Notes: a model not told the origin generated them from the sequence alone. A stretch of DNA of 64,000 nt from Pseudomonadota bacterium (GCA_023419375.1 JAEZYD010000006.1:62001-126000), one strand, 5' to 3'. Counted from the first letter of the stretch, positions 27,703-36,532 are shown. Program-made: numbers and translations.

Positions 27703-28667
27703 TGTTGGGTATGTATGAGAAAAAGCTGTCGCACGTGCGGTGCCGTTGTTTTGCCGCAGCACTGTCTGTTGTGATGCTTGCTGCTTGTTTGATGTTTCAG
27801 GGAACAGCTTCGGCTGCGGAGAATGGTTCCATAGGCGCAGGTGCAACCATCCTGACCGGCAAGGTCGTCACAACGGTTACACGCGCTGTGCCTGTGCCTT
27901 TTAACGCTGTTGTGGATGAGGTGCTGGTCAAGCCCGGCGAAGCCATTGCCAAGGGTGCGCCGCTGATGCGTTACCACCTTCAGGAAGAAGCCGAGCGCGT
28001 ACTGCAAAGAGAAGTGACCACCGGGGCCGCCACGGAGAATTTGAGGGGGCAGGTGCTTGATCTGGACCGCAAGCTTGCAGAAACTGCCGCCCAGCGCAAT
28101 AAAGCCCGTCAGCTTGCAGCCTCGGGGCTTGGTTCTGCCCAGGCATCCAGCCGCCTGGAAGACGATGTGCACTCTCTGAAGCGCCGCATTGAACTTTTGA
28201 CTGTGACCATTCAGAAGTCTGAACAGAATTTCGCCGCCCGACTCGAAGAACTGAGCGGCTATTTCGGCACAACCATCAAGGAAGGCGAGCGCCTGCCTGC
28301 GACACTTACGCTTACCTCTCCCATTGACGGTTATGTGCTGTCGCTTGACTCCACGCTCAACCCCGGTTCGCTGCTGGCTGCTGGCACCACGCCCGTGCGC
28401 GTGGGGCGGCTTGACCCCGTGCTGATCCAGGTGCCCGTCTACGAAGCCGAGATCAGCGGCATCAAGGCTGGCGACTCGGTGGAAGTTGAAATTCCTTCGC
28501 TGAACAACAGGAAGTTCAATGGTACAGTGAATGAAATTTCCTGGGTTTCTAATGATATGAATGTTTCAACCCCTTCATACTACACGGTGGAGCTTACTGT
28601 CCCCAATCCTGGTCTGGAACTCAAACCTGGGTTCAAGGCTGTGGTGCGATTCAAAGGGAGCAGGTAA
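27702..28667 (+). CDS. HlyD/RND-type periplasmic adaptor (membrane fusion) protein
   Basis: A 321-residue adaptor. An N-terminal hydrophobic segment (about 14-38, signal anchor or signal peptide) is followed by a split biotinyl-lipoyl-like domain (VDEVLVKPGEAIAKG and SPIDGYVLSLDSTLNPGS), a coiled-coil hairpin between them (about 85-185) and a beta-barrel domain. Such proteins bridge an inner-membrane transporter to TolC. Overlaps the TolC-like gene by one base. No ABC, MFS or RND pump gene is nearby; the only inner-membrane transporter in the operon is the flippase that follows. Confidence 0.88.
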   Translation: MLGMYEKKLSHVRCRCFAAALSVVMLAACLMFQGTASAAENGSIGAGATILTGKVVTTVTRAVPVPFNAVVDEVLVKPGEAIAKGAPLMRYHLQEEAERVLQREVTTGAATENLRGQVLDLDRKLAETAAQRNKARQLAASGLGSAQASSRLEDDVHSLKRRIELLTVTIQKSEQNFAARLEELSGYFGTTIKEGERLPATLTLTSPIDGYVLSLDSTLNPGSLLAAGTTPVRVGRLDPVLIQVPVYEAEISGIKAGDSVEVEIPSLNNRKFNGTVNEISWVSNDMNVSTPSYYTVELTVPNPGLELKPGFKAVVRFKGSR

Positions 28668-28676
28668 GCCCGTTTC

Positions 28677-30086
28677 ATGAAGCTGAAAAGCATCCCCCGG
28701 CGGTTGGGGTACATTCTGGGTGCGCAATGGACGCGCGACCTGGCATGGACCGCTTTTACTATTCTTCTTGCACGGCGCAGCCCCGATATACTGGGGCAGG
28801 TCGTGCTGGCCCTCACGTTCGGCTACCTGGTGAAAACCGTAGCCGACGTGGGGCTTAACGATTTTCTGCTCTCAACATTTGCCCGCCGAGAAGGGCGCCC
28901 GGTGGCCCTGCTGGGTGAAGTCACCTGGCTCAAGCTCGTTGTGCTTGTTCTGGCTCTCTGCGTTACATGGCTTGTGACTGGCTGGCAAAACTACACACCA
29001 GAGCTGCGGCTTGTGGTCATGTGCATTGCCGCTGGCCTGGGGCTGGACGGCGTGAGCGATTCTTTTTTTGCGCTCTGCCAGGCGCGGGGTCGGCAGGATG
29101 TGGAGATGCGCATTCGTGTGCCCTCCGCGCTGATGGGCATTGGCTTTGGCATCGCCTGCGTTGTGCTTGGAGCACCGCCCATTGTGATTGCCCTGTACAA
29201 GCCCATAGAATCAGTGCTGTGCATCATTTTTGCCTTGCTGGCATTGCAGCGCAATCCTCTGGCAGGTGTTGGCCTTGATGGCATGAAAGATCTGGCCCGT
29301 CACATGAAGCACGGCCTTATCTTTACCTGCATGGCTGGCTGCGCCATGTTTTATAACAAAATCAACGTCATATTTCTTAAACAGTATGGCGGAAATGCCG
29401 ATGTGGGTGGCTACGGCGTTGCCTGGGAAACAGTTGAAGGCCTGTCGGTGCTTGTTTCCAGCGCATTGCTTGGCAAGGTGATTTTTCCGCTTCTGGCAAA
29501 ACTGTGGCAGCAGGACAAAGGCGCATTTCGCCAGCTGGCCGGTCAGACAGCACGCTCCCTTTGGGCTGCATCGCTGCCCATTATCTTTCTTATCTGTGTG
29601 GAGAGCGACCGCTTTCTGCCGCTGATTTACGGCCCCAACTACCAAAGTGCGGTTACCGCTCAGCGCTTGCTTACACCCTGCCTGGCAACGGCTTTTTTGC
29701 ACAACCTCGCGGCATACGCCATGATCGGCATGCGCCAGCACCGGCTGCTTCTGGTATTTTATCTCACGGGCCTGGTGTGCAATCTGGTATGCTGCTTTAC
29801 TCTCATTCCAGCCATGCCCCTTGAAGGTGCGGCCTTGTCACTCACCATTACCAAGGTTTGGGTGGCCCTGCTTACAGTTGGCTATTTTCAGTGGGCCGCG
29901 CGCCCCATGTCGCTTGGGCAGTGGGGACTCATGCTTGCCGCATGCGCCGTCTGCATAGGACTGTGGTGGGGGATAGGGCTTGTTGCGCCGCGTGAGCTGG
30001 CAGAGCTGGCAGGCCTTGTGCCTTTGCTGGCCTTGTTCTGGCGTTGGCGACCACCGCCGCCGTTTGAGAAAGCTACGCTTGCCTGA
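28677..30086 (+). CDS. Oligosaccharide flippase (Wzx / MOP superfamily)
   Basis: A 469-residue polytopic membrane protein with about 12-14 hydrophobic segments and the polysaccharide-biosynthesis flippase layout: amphipathic N terminus, repeated six-helix units, and a conserved FLPLIYGPNYQSA stretch between the halves. Such proteins flip undecaprenyl-linked or other lipid-linked saccharides to the periplasmic face. It starts 9 bp after the HlyD-like gene. With two glycosyltransferases and a deacetylase in the opposite operon, it implies that the product is a lipid-linked glycan or glycolipid. Confidence 0.85.
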   Translation: MKLKSIPRRLGYILGAQWTRDLAWTAFTILLARRSPDILGQVVLALTFGYLVKTVADVGLNDFLLSTFARREGRPVALLGEVTWLKLVVLVLALCVTWLVTGWQNYTPELRLVVMCIAAGLGLDGVSDSFFALCQARGRQDVEMRIRVPSALMGIGFGIACVVLGAPPIVIALYKPIESVLCIIFALLALQRNPLAGVGLDGMKDLARHMKHGLIFTCMAGCAMFYNKINVIFLKQYGGNADVGGYGVAWETVEGLSVLVSSALLGKVIFPLLAKLWQQDKGAFRQLAGQTARSLWAASLPIIFLICVESDRFLPLIYGPNYQSAVTAQRLLTPCLATAFLHNLAAYAMIGMRQHRLLLVFYLTGLVCNLVCCFTLIPAMPLEGAALSLTITKVWVALLTVGYFQWAARPMSLGQWGLMLAACAVCIGLWWGIGLVAPRELAELAGLVPLLALFWRWRPPPPFEKATLA

Positions 30087-30240
30087 CCGCATCAGGACTG
30101 TCAGTTGCCGTGCAGGGGCTGGTGTGGCAACCTTCGCCCGGATGACCAGACCGTGCCGGGCAAAGTGCCAGAGATGTTGACGCCACGGTAAAGGCAGGCC
30201 TATAAAATTACTGCAAGACAGTAACAGGCAAGGCATTCCC

Positions 30241-31230
30241 ATGGGCAACAAACGGCTTTTACAGCGCAGGTCAGTCATTAAGGCCATGGCAGGTACCGCG
30301 GGCTTATCGCTGGCGGGTGCAACTCCTTCCTTGGCTTCAAGCCTGCAGAACTGGGGCAGCGGTGATGACCGTGCCACCATCATTGATGTGGATCTCTGCA
30401 ATGGGTGTGGAGCCTGCGTGTCGGCCTGCCGCGACAGAAATCTGGCAGAAATCCCCGTTCCAACGCAGCCGATCCCCCGGCCTTACCCCGCATGGGTGCG
30501 CGGCAATGACTGGTCGACCCGCCGCGATGAAGTTTCCCGCCTTACTCCCTACAACTGGCTTTTCATCCAGTCGTGCTCCATTACGGTTAACGGTGTGGAG
30601 CGGCGGATATATTTGCCACGGCGCTGCTTGCATTGTCTGAACCCCCAATGTGTCACTCTGTGCCCCACAGGCTCATTGCGCCAGAGCAACGAAGGAGCAG
30701 TTTACTCCCACCGCAGTACCTGTCTGGGCGATGGCCCCTGTGATCGGGCCTGCCCGTGGGGTATTCCGCAGCGCCAGGCCGGGGTGGGGCCTTACCTGCA
30801 TTTTGCGCCCAGCTATGTTGGCAACGGGCAGATGTTCAAATGTGATTATTGCAGTTCTCTGCTCAAGGCTGGTGAAACCCCTGCCTGCGTGGCGGCCTGT
30901 CCACAGGGGGCCATGCTCATAGGGCCTCGTGAGGAAATGGCAAAGCTGGCCAAGGAAATGGCGGAGCAGCGGAGTGGGGATATTTTTGGGCTCAAAGAAA
31001 ATGGCGGCACAAACACCATCTATGTTTCTTCTGTGCTTTTCCGCGATATTGAGGCCAACATGCTGCGCCAGGGAAAGGTAGGCTTTGGTATGCCGAGCCT
31101 GCGCCCGGCTGGTGCCAGCATGGATAAGGAAAACAGCCTGCTGAAGGCTGTTCTGCTTGCCCCGGTGGCCGGTGCGGCCCTGGCTGGCCTGCGATTGTGG
31201 CGTGAAAGAAAGATGAGGCGCAAGCCATGA
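30241..31230 (+). CDS. Tat-exported multi-cluster ferredoxin-like subunit
   Basis: A 329-residue protein with a twin-arginine signal (QRRSVIKAM, 8-16), then iron-sulfur motifs of the FdnH/HybA/PsrB type and a C-terminal membrane anchor (about 297-320). Motifs: C53-x2-C56-x2-C59-x3-C63; CLHCLNPQC...C; an unusual CLGDGPCDRAC; and CDYC-x11-CVAAC. The third motif has C-x5-C-x3-C in place of the usual C-x2-C-x2-C-x3-C, so that cluster may be altered. It should carry electrons on the periplasmic side of the membrane. Its stop overlaps the start of the cytochrome b-like gene (ATGA), but no catalytic molybdopterin or hydrogenase subunit is adjacent. Confidence 0.82.
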   Translation: MGNKRLLQRRSVIKAMAGTAGLSLAGATPSLASSLQNWGSGDDRATIIDVDLCNGCGACVSACRDRNLAEIPVPTQPIPRPYPAWVRGNDWSTRRDEVSRLTPYNWLFIQSCSITVNGVERRIYLPRRCLHCLNPQCVTLCPTGSLRQSNEGAVYSHRSTCLGDGPCDRACPWGIPQRQAGVGPYLHFAPSYVGNGQMFKCDYCSSLLKAGETPACVAACPQGAMLIGPREEMAKLAKEMAEQRSGDIFGLKENGGTNTIYVSSVLFRDIEANMLRQGKVGFGMPSLRPAGASMDKENSLLKAVLLAPVAGAALAGLRLWRERKMRRKP

Positions 31231-31733
31231 AAAATCAGCCCTCGCTTTTTTCCTCAATCTTCAGCATGCTGTGGCTGGCCAGCATGCTCGCAGCCGTGTG
31301 GAGCGGCCTTGCGCACTTGCCGCAGGCCACGCGCTATGGGCTGATTCAAAGTGCCAGCTGGTCGCCATCTGTGGCGCATTATTATTCATCAGCTGCGCTG
31401 CTGTTCTTGGGAACGTACGCCTTTACTGTTTGGCGTCTTCAGGGGCGTAGTGCCTACTGCCTGACCCGCTGCGGACTGCTGCGCGTCATTTTGTTGATAG
31501 GCCTGGCCATGAGCGGGCTGGCGCTTATCGTCCACAATATGCCCAATTTTTCTTTGTACGATGGCGTATATGCATACGTCAAAATGCTGCATCTTGTGTG
31601 CGCCCTGGCCTTGCTTCCCCTGCTGATTTACAGGCTCTGCCGCCGCTGGACCGGCGGTTACGGCTGGTTAAAGCCACGCGATGGGGCAGACACGTGCTGC
31701 GGCGCTGCAAGGCGGCGTCCGGGCCGCCGCTAG
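31227..31733 (+). CDS. Four-helix membrane subunit, cytochrome b (FdnI-like)
   Basis: A 168-residue protein with four hydrophobic segments (about 8-28, 50-70, 85-105, 125-145). Histidines suited to heme b ligation lie in HYYSS, VHNM and MLHLV. With the preceding Tat-exported Fe-S protein it resembles the beta/gamma pair of formate dehydrogenase-N or hydrogenase complexes, passing electrons between quinone and the periplasm. The C-terminal tail is Arg/Cys rich and probably cytoplasmic. The partner enzyme is missing from the window. Confidence 0.65.
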   Translation: MKNQPSLFSSIFSMLWLASMLAAVWSGLAHLPQATRYGLIQSASWSPSVAHYYSSAALLFLGTYAFTVWRLQGRSAYCLTRCGLLRVILLIGLAMSGLALIVHNMPNFSLYDGVYAYVKMLHLVCALALLPLLIYRLCRRWTGGYGWLKPRDGADTCCGAARRRPGRR

Positions 31734-31767
31734 AGCTGATCCTACACAGCGTTTGCTCCGCTCGGTC

Positions 31768-32826
31768 TTATTGCGCCTGTCTGTCCGCCTTAAGCTGTCC
31801 ACAGGCTGCCTTGATGTCCTGTCCCTTGCTCTTGCGCAGTATGGCCGTGATCTTGCGCTTCCAGAGGTACTGTTCAAAGGCAAGTACGCTTTCTTCCGTG
31901 GGGGCGGCGTAAGGTGCGCCTTCCGCAGGATTGTAAACAATAAGATTCAGCTTGCCGCGCACATCGCCCACCAGCCGGGCCAGATCCCTGGCCTGCTCCA
32001 GCCCGTCGTTGACCCCGCCCAGCAGCAGATACTCAAACGTAATGTGCTCCCGCGTTTTAAGCGGGTAGGACTTGAGCGCTTCAAACATCTCGTCAAGAGG
32101 CCAGTGTGAGGCCTTGGGCATGATTTGGGCCCGTAGTTCCTGCGTTGGCGCATGCAGCGAAACCGCCAGATAGGCAAGGCCGCTGTCTCCCAGCTCGCGC
32201 AGCCCTTTTTCAATGCCGCAGGTGGAAACTGTGATGCGGCGGGGTGAGAAATTCAGCCCCTTGGCATTGTTCAGGCCCTCAAGGGAGCGCATAAGCTCGC
32301 GCATGTTGAGCAATGGTTCGCCCATACCCATGAAGACAATGTTGCGCAGCATGGGCCATTCCGGCCTGTCGTCGCCCAAGTGCGCACGTGCCACAAGTAT
32401 CTGCCCCAGAATTTCGGCCATGGTCATGTTGCGTTCAAAGCCCATTTGCCCCGTTGAGCAAAAGGTGCAGGCCATGGCGCAGCCCACCTGGGATGATACG
32501 CACTGCGTCCAGCGGCGTACGCCTTCACGGGAATCCGATGGAATGAGCACTGTTTCAACCAACGCCCCATCTTCGAGGCGCAGCAGAAATTTTGTGGTGT
32601 CGTCCTGGCTTTTTTCTACCGTGACAACCTCGGGCCAGACAATGACCGCCTTGGCAGTCAGTTTTTCGCGACAGTCTTTTGAAATATTGGTCATGGATTC
32701 AAAGTCGCGGACCATGCGTTGCCACAGCCATTGCCAAATTTGCATGGCGCGGAACTTGCGCTCGCCCAGTTCGGTTTGAAGCCAGGTTTCCAGTTCGGGA
32801 AGGGTCAGATTGAGAAGATTGGTCAT
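31768..32826 (-). CDS. rlmN: Dual-specificity rRNA/tRNA adenine-C2 methyltransferase
   Basis: A 352-residue radical-SAM enzyme that methylates A2503 of 23S rRNA and A37 of some tRNAs. The SAM cluster motif is C116-x3-C120-x2-C123; C347 in the KAACGQL tail is the methyl-carrying cysteine, and the second catalytic cysteine lies in STCGIEKG. The ATG at 32826 matches the family N terminus; an in-frame codon at 32913 would add an unrelated extension. Convergent with the cytochrome b-like gene, 34 bp apart. Confidence 0.96.
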   Translation of the reverse strand: MTNLLNLTLPELETWLQTELGERKFRAMQIWQWLWQRMVRDFESMTNISKDCREKLTAKAVIVWPEVVTVEKSQDDTTKFLLRLEDGALVETVLIPSDSREGVRRWTQCVSSQVGCAMACTFCSTGQMGFERNMTMAEILGQILVARAHLGDDRPEWPMLRNIVFMGMGEPLLNMRELMRSLEGLNNAKGLNFSPRRITVSTCGIEKGLRELGDSGLAYLAVSLHAPTQELRAQIMPKASHWPLDEMFEALKSYPLKTREHITFEYLLLGGVNDGLEQARDLARLVGDVRGKLNLIVYNPAEGAPYAAPTEESVLAFEQYLWKRKITAILRKSKGQDIKAACGQLKADRQAQ

Positions 32827-32965
32827 ATGTTCTGCCGGAATTAGATAAGGTTTTATAGTGCAGATATGATGTGTACTGGCAGTTGAACTACGATGTTTGG
32901 CGCTGATGGGCAAGAAATTTCCGTGTAGGCAAAACCGTGTTTATGCGCTGCAAACAAGCAAAAAA

Positions 32966-32987
32966 GGGCGTTCCCAAAGGAACGCCC
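32966..32987 (-). terminator. Terminator of the HD-domain gene
   Basis: GGGCGTTCC (32966-32974) and GGAACGCCC (32979-32987) with a 4-nt loop; on the minus strand six T residues follow. Confidence 0.85.
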
Positions 32988-33014
32988 ATAGTGTCAGCAT
33001 AGGCGGTTGGCTGG

Positions 33015-34346
33015 TTATCCCACGGACTTGCGCGCGTAGTCGCGCACAAAGGCCACAGCGGATTCAACATCAGTAACTTCGCCAGCAATCTGGGCCTGCA
33101 GCAGGGCATCGCGAATAATGCCCACCAGCGGTCCGGGCGACAGCTTGGTTTCGCTCATGATCTCATTGCCGTTCAGCAGCGGTTCCAGCATCTGTTCCGG
33201 CGTTTCCGCGCGATCCAGATACTTCATATTGTGGTTGAACGAAGTGAGGATGCCGTCGCGGGCCTTGAGGTCGGCCCTGGCCATGGCGATAAGCCGGGGG
33301 TAGTCGTCCAGCGCCTTGAAACGGCGAATGCCCCTGTCGGTCATCATGAAGTGGAAGCGCATGTGGTGGCGCACCAGATGGCACAGCAGATCGATATCTT
33401 CCTGTGCAAAGTGCAGGCGACGCAGTATCTTGCGCGTTACCTTGGCGCCCACGCGGTGGTGCTGGTAGTACGTCCAGATGCCGTCGAAATATTCGCCGGT
33501 GTAGAGCTTGCCCACATCGTGGAACAGCATGGCCATGGTGCCAAGCCAGTCGTAGTGGAAATCCTCTTCGGGGTAGTGCTTCATGCACTCAAGCGTGTGT
33601 TCAAACACGTTTTCCGTATCGCCTTCCTTGTTGCGCATCTGGGTGAGGCAGGAAAGGGAGGCCACTTCAGGGATAAGGCCCTGAAGGATATGCGAATCAA
33701 AGAGCAGGCGCACGAAACGGTACATGGATTCGGCAGCAACCTTGCGCCATTCGTCCATGATGTCCGTAGCCGGGACGTAATCAAGCACGCGGCTTGAGGC
33801 GCGCACAATGGCAAGCCATGTGTTGGGCTCGATGGGCAGGTCAAAATTGGCTGCAAAACGCAGGGCGCGTACCGCCAGCAGGTAATTGTGGCGCAGGGTT
33901 TCATCCGGAAGGCCCGCAAGCTGGATAGCGCCGCCCTTGACGTCTTCAAAGCCGTCGTAGGCATCCTGCGTGGTTTCAGGGCTGCCAAAGCCCGTGATGC
34001 GCAGCTTGAGCTGTTCCTCATGGGGCATCCTGTCCATCATGGTGGGCGTGATGCGCAGCAGGGAAAGTTCCGGGTGCCCGGCAGCAGCTACTTCCAGAGG
34101 GTAAAAACAGAAGACAAAGCCGTTTTCTTCCAGCGTTGCCAGAGCGCGCTTGTCGTGCTGCGGCACTGCCTTGGGAAAAAGCTTGATAAGCGTATCGAGA
34201 TCCGTCTCGCAGGCAATATCCACAGTGGGCTGCGTGGCGTTTTCCAGCAGGTGCTCCTGCAAGGGGGCGTTGATAACATGAGCGTCATAGCCGTTGCGCA
34301 ACAGTGTTTTGCTTATGGTTATGGCGTCTTTGAGCGCTTGATGCAT
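33015..34346 (-). CDS. CCA-nucleotidyltransferase-like protein with HD phosphohydrolase domain
   Basis: A 443-residue protein laid out like a class II tRNA CCA-adding enzyme with an HD domain. The RNA-binding domain (VRALRFAANFDLPIEP, ~159-174) and HD motifs (H250, H276-D277 in FHDVGK, HHMRFH) are intact. The N-terminal nucleotidyltransferase head is degenerate: the usual GGxVRD is replaced by NGYDAHV, and the DxD metal site reads TVDIA (D43), lacking the first Asp. It may therefore be a phosphohydrolase or phosphodiesterase on tRNA ends or nucleotides rather than a CCA-adding enzyme. GGAG upstream supports the ATG at 34346. Confidence 0.8.
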   Translation of the reverse strand: MHQALKDAITISKTLLRNGYDAHVINAPLQEHLLENATQPTVDIACETDLDTLIKLFPKAVPQHDKRALATLEENGFVFCFYPLEVAAAGHPELSLLRITPTMMDRMPHEEQLKLRITGFGSPETTQDAYDGFEDVKGGAIQLAGLPDETLRHNYLLAVRALRFAANFDLPIEPNTWLAIVRASSRVLDYVPATDIMDEWRKVAAESMYRFVRLLFDSHILQGLIPEVASLSCLTQMRNKEGDTENVFEHTLECMKHYPEEDFHYDWLGTMAMLFHDVGKLYTGEYFDGIWTYYQHHRVGAKVTRKILRRLHFAQEDIDLLCHLVRHHMRFHFMMTDRGIRRFKALDDYPRLIAMARADLKARDGILTSFNHNMKYLDRAETPEQMLEPLLNGNEIMSETKLSPGPLVGIIRDALLQAQIAGEVTDVESAVAFVRDYARKSVG

Positions 34347-34506
34347 CCATGGCTCCTTGCGAATTAAATAACGGGGAATGGCTGATACTATGCCCGCGAG
34401 CATGGGTGCGAGTCAAGCTTGCGGTTGAAGAAATGCCCTTACGGTTACGCTGGGGCATTATCTGCACGGCTTGCGGCCATACGTCGACAGACCAGCCAGC
34501 AAGACA

Positions 34507-34539
34507 AAACGCCCCCGCGTCAACGACGCGGGGGCGTTT
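34507..34539 (-). terminator. Terminator of the dsr operon
   Basis: AAACGCCCCCGCGTC (34507-34521) and GACGCGGGGGCGTTT (34525-34539) form a perfect 15-bp stem with a 3-nt loop, T-rich on the minus side, 20 bp after the dsrP stop. Confidence 0.85.
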
Positions 34540-34558
34540 GAGTACACATGCCTGACGG

Positions 34559-35728
34559 TTAGTCAGAGAAGTGGTTCACTTCTTTTTTCACGCCAAGCGC
34601 AATCCGCCAGAGCAGGGAGACTACCAGCGCGCCCACGGCGTATACGCCAAGGGCCACGGCAATTTCCTTGCCGGTGGGCATGTAGGGGGTGATGGCTTCA
34701 AACATGTTGGGGGTGAAACCGCCAATCAGAAGGCCAAGACCCTTGTCGATCCACGAAGCAGCCACGAGCATTGCCAGAGCAATGGGCATGAGCGTGGGGT
34801 GCGTGCGGAGTTTGGGCGGAATAAGAATGGCCAGGCAACCAAAGGCCATGATAACCGCAGCCCACATCCAGTAGCTCACCCACAGCAGGTGCCCGCCGTG
34901 ACCGAAGAACAGAACGTGGATGGGCTCCATGTGGCCGGGAATGTTGCTGTAGAAGGCCGTGAACAGTTCCAGCACAAAGAAGAACACGTTCACGCACATG
35001 GCGTACACGATGATGGTGGTCAGGGTCTTCACGGCTTCCTTGCCCACGTCAAAGCCGGTGAGGCGGCGCAGCAGGAGCATGAGCAGCATCAGGATGGCAG
35101 GACCGGAGCAGAAGGCGGAAGCCAGGAAGCGGCCAGCCATGATGGCGGTAAGCCAGTAGTGGCGGCCAGGAACGCCAGCGTACAGGAAGGCGGTCACCGT
35201 ATGGATGGAGAAGGCCCACAGAATCGAAAGATAGATGAGGGGCTTGATCCATTTCGGGGGATCGATTTCGTGACGTTCGGCTTCAAGGGTCACCCAACCG
35301 ATGATGATGTTCAGGCCAAGGTAGCCGATGAGCACCAGCATGTCGTAAAACATGACGGAATTGGGTGTGGGATGCAGCATGACGTTGAGCATGCGCTGGG
35401 GCTGCCCAAGGTCAACCACAATGAACAGGGCGCACATGACCACGGCCGCAACGGCCATGAATTCGCCAAAAATGATCATGCGCTTGAATTTTTTATAGTG
35501 GTGGAAGTACGTGGGCAACACCAGCATAACGGCTGAGGCGGCAACGCCGACGAAGTAGGTGAACTGCGAAATATACAGCCCCCACGAAACGTCGCGGCTC
35601 ATGCCGGTCACGGAGAGACCGTTCTGGAGCTGATCCAGATACACAATGCCGCAGCCTGCGATCACGCAGAGCAGGAAGAGCAGCCACAAGTAGTAGGTCT
35701 TGGGACCTTCGAGCAATTTTTCAACCAT
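34559..35728 (-). CDS. dsrP: DsrP, NrfD-like menaquinol-interacting membrane subunit
   Basis: A 389-residue integral membrane protein with about ten helices of the NrfD/PsrC family. In DsrMKJOP it exchanges electrons with the menaquinone pool and passes them to or from DsrO and DsrJ at the periplasmic face. It is the last gene of dsrMKJOP, 12 bp after dsrO, and is followed by a strong terminator. Length and hydrophobicity are normal for the family. Confidence 0.95.
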   Translation of the reverse strand: MVEKLLEGPKTYYLWLLFLLCVIAGCGIVYLDQLQNGLSVTGMSRDVSWGLYISQFTYFVGVAASAVMLVLPTYFHHYKKFKRMIIFGEFMAVAAVVMCALFIVVDLGQPQRMLNVMLHPTPNSVMFYDMLVLIGYLGLNIIIGWVTLEAERHEIDPPKWIKPLIYLSILWAFSIHTVTAFLYAGVPGRHYWLTAIMAGRFLASAFCSGPAILMLLMLLLRRLTGFDVGKEAVKTLTTIIVYAMCVNVFFFVLELFTAFYSNIPGHMEPIHVLFFGHGGHLLWVSYWMWAAVIMAFGCLAILIPPKLRTHPTLMPIALAMLVAASWIDKGLGLLIGGFTPNMFEAITPYMPTGKEIAVALGVYAVGALVVSLLWRIALGVKKEVNHFSD

Positions 35729-35740
35729 GGCCTGTCCTCC

Positions 35741-36532
35741 CTATATGAGGTAGTAAACGCCGGGCTGCGTGCCCAGGTTGGGCTTGCGGCGGATACTGTA
35801 GTTGGCGGACAAAGCCTGCCGCACCGTTGAATTGGGGTCTTCCAGGTCGCCGAAGAGAATCTTGCCGCCAGAAGCTTCAACGCAGGCGGGCAACTGGCCA
35901 ACGGCCAGGCGCTCGGCGCAGAAGGTGCATTTTTCCACCACGCCGATCATGCGCGTGGGGAAGGCCGGATTGGGCACGGGATCTGCCAGGAACTTGCGCG
36001 GATCCTTGAAGTTGAAGGAACGCGCGCCGTAGGGGCAGCCGGCCATGCAGAAACGGCAGCCGATGCAGCGGTGGTAGTCCATGGCCACAATGCCGTCTTC
36101 CATCCTGTAGGTGGCCTGCGTGGGGCAAACGCGCACACAGGGCGGATTGGTGCAGTGGTTGCACAGCAGCGGATAGCTGGCTTCGGCCCGGCGCTTGTCC
36201 AAAAAGGCGTTCATTTCATCAGGGAAGGTGTGCTCGAACGAATCAAGCCAGAACCATTTGATGTTCTGATCGCCCGGAACGTGCGGGACGTTGTGGAATT
36301 TATGGCAGGCTTCGATCAGCGGTTCGTAGTCCTTGGGGCCGTTGAACTGGCGCGTATCGATAACCATGGCCCAGCGCTTGGCGTGCAGGGCGTTGGCACC
36401 TTTTTCATAGTGACCGGGGGCAATCTTGGCCTGAGCAACGCCGGACAAGGCGCCAAGGCCAGCCAACCCGCTGCTCAGGGCACAGGCAGAAAGCCCCGCC
36501 ACTTTCAGAAAGCTTCTTCTGCTCTTGTTCAT
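35741..36532 (-). CDS. dsrO: DsrO, Tat-exported iron-sulfur subunit
   Basis: A 263-residue periplasmic ferredoxin-like subunit. The twin-arginine motif SRRSFLK (4-10) and a hydrophobic stretch form a Tat signal. Four-cysteine motifs follow: CNHCTNPPCVRVCP, CIGCRFCMAGCPYG and CTFCAERL...C, consistent with three to four clusters wiring DsrP to DsrJ. The ATG at 36532 shares one base with the dsrJ stop (TAATG), and the in-frame ATG at 36571 is not needed. Part of dsrMKJOP. Confidence 0.96.
   Translation of the reverse strand: MNKSRRSFLKVAGLSACALSSGLAGLGALSGVAQAKIAPGHYEKGANALHAKRWAMVIDTRQFNGPKDYEPLIEACHKFHNVPHVPGDQNIKWFWLDSFEHTFPDEMNAFLDKRRAEASYPLLCNHCTNPPCVRVCPTQATYRMEDGIVAMDYHRCIGCRFCMAGCPYGARSFNFKDPRKFLADPVPNPAFPTRMIGVVEKCTFCAERLAVGQLPACVEASGGKILFGDLEDPNSTVRQALSANYSIRRKPNLGTQPGVYYLI

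Noticed and set aside
15118..31733. Exosortase/PEP-CTERM system
   Set aside because: The glycosyltransferase, deacetylase and amidotransferase set resembles such loci, but no exosortase-like eight-helix protein and no PEP-CTERM tail is present.
15118..31733. Recent horizontal island bounded by mobile elements
   Set aside because: No integrase, transposase, tRNA edge or flanking direct repeat is seen; composition matches the surroundings.
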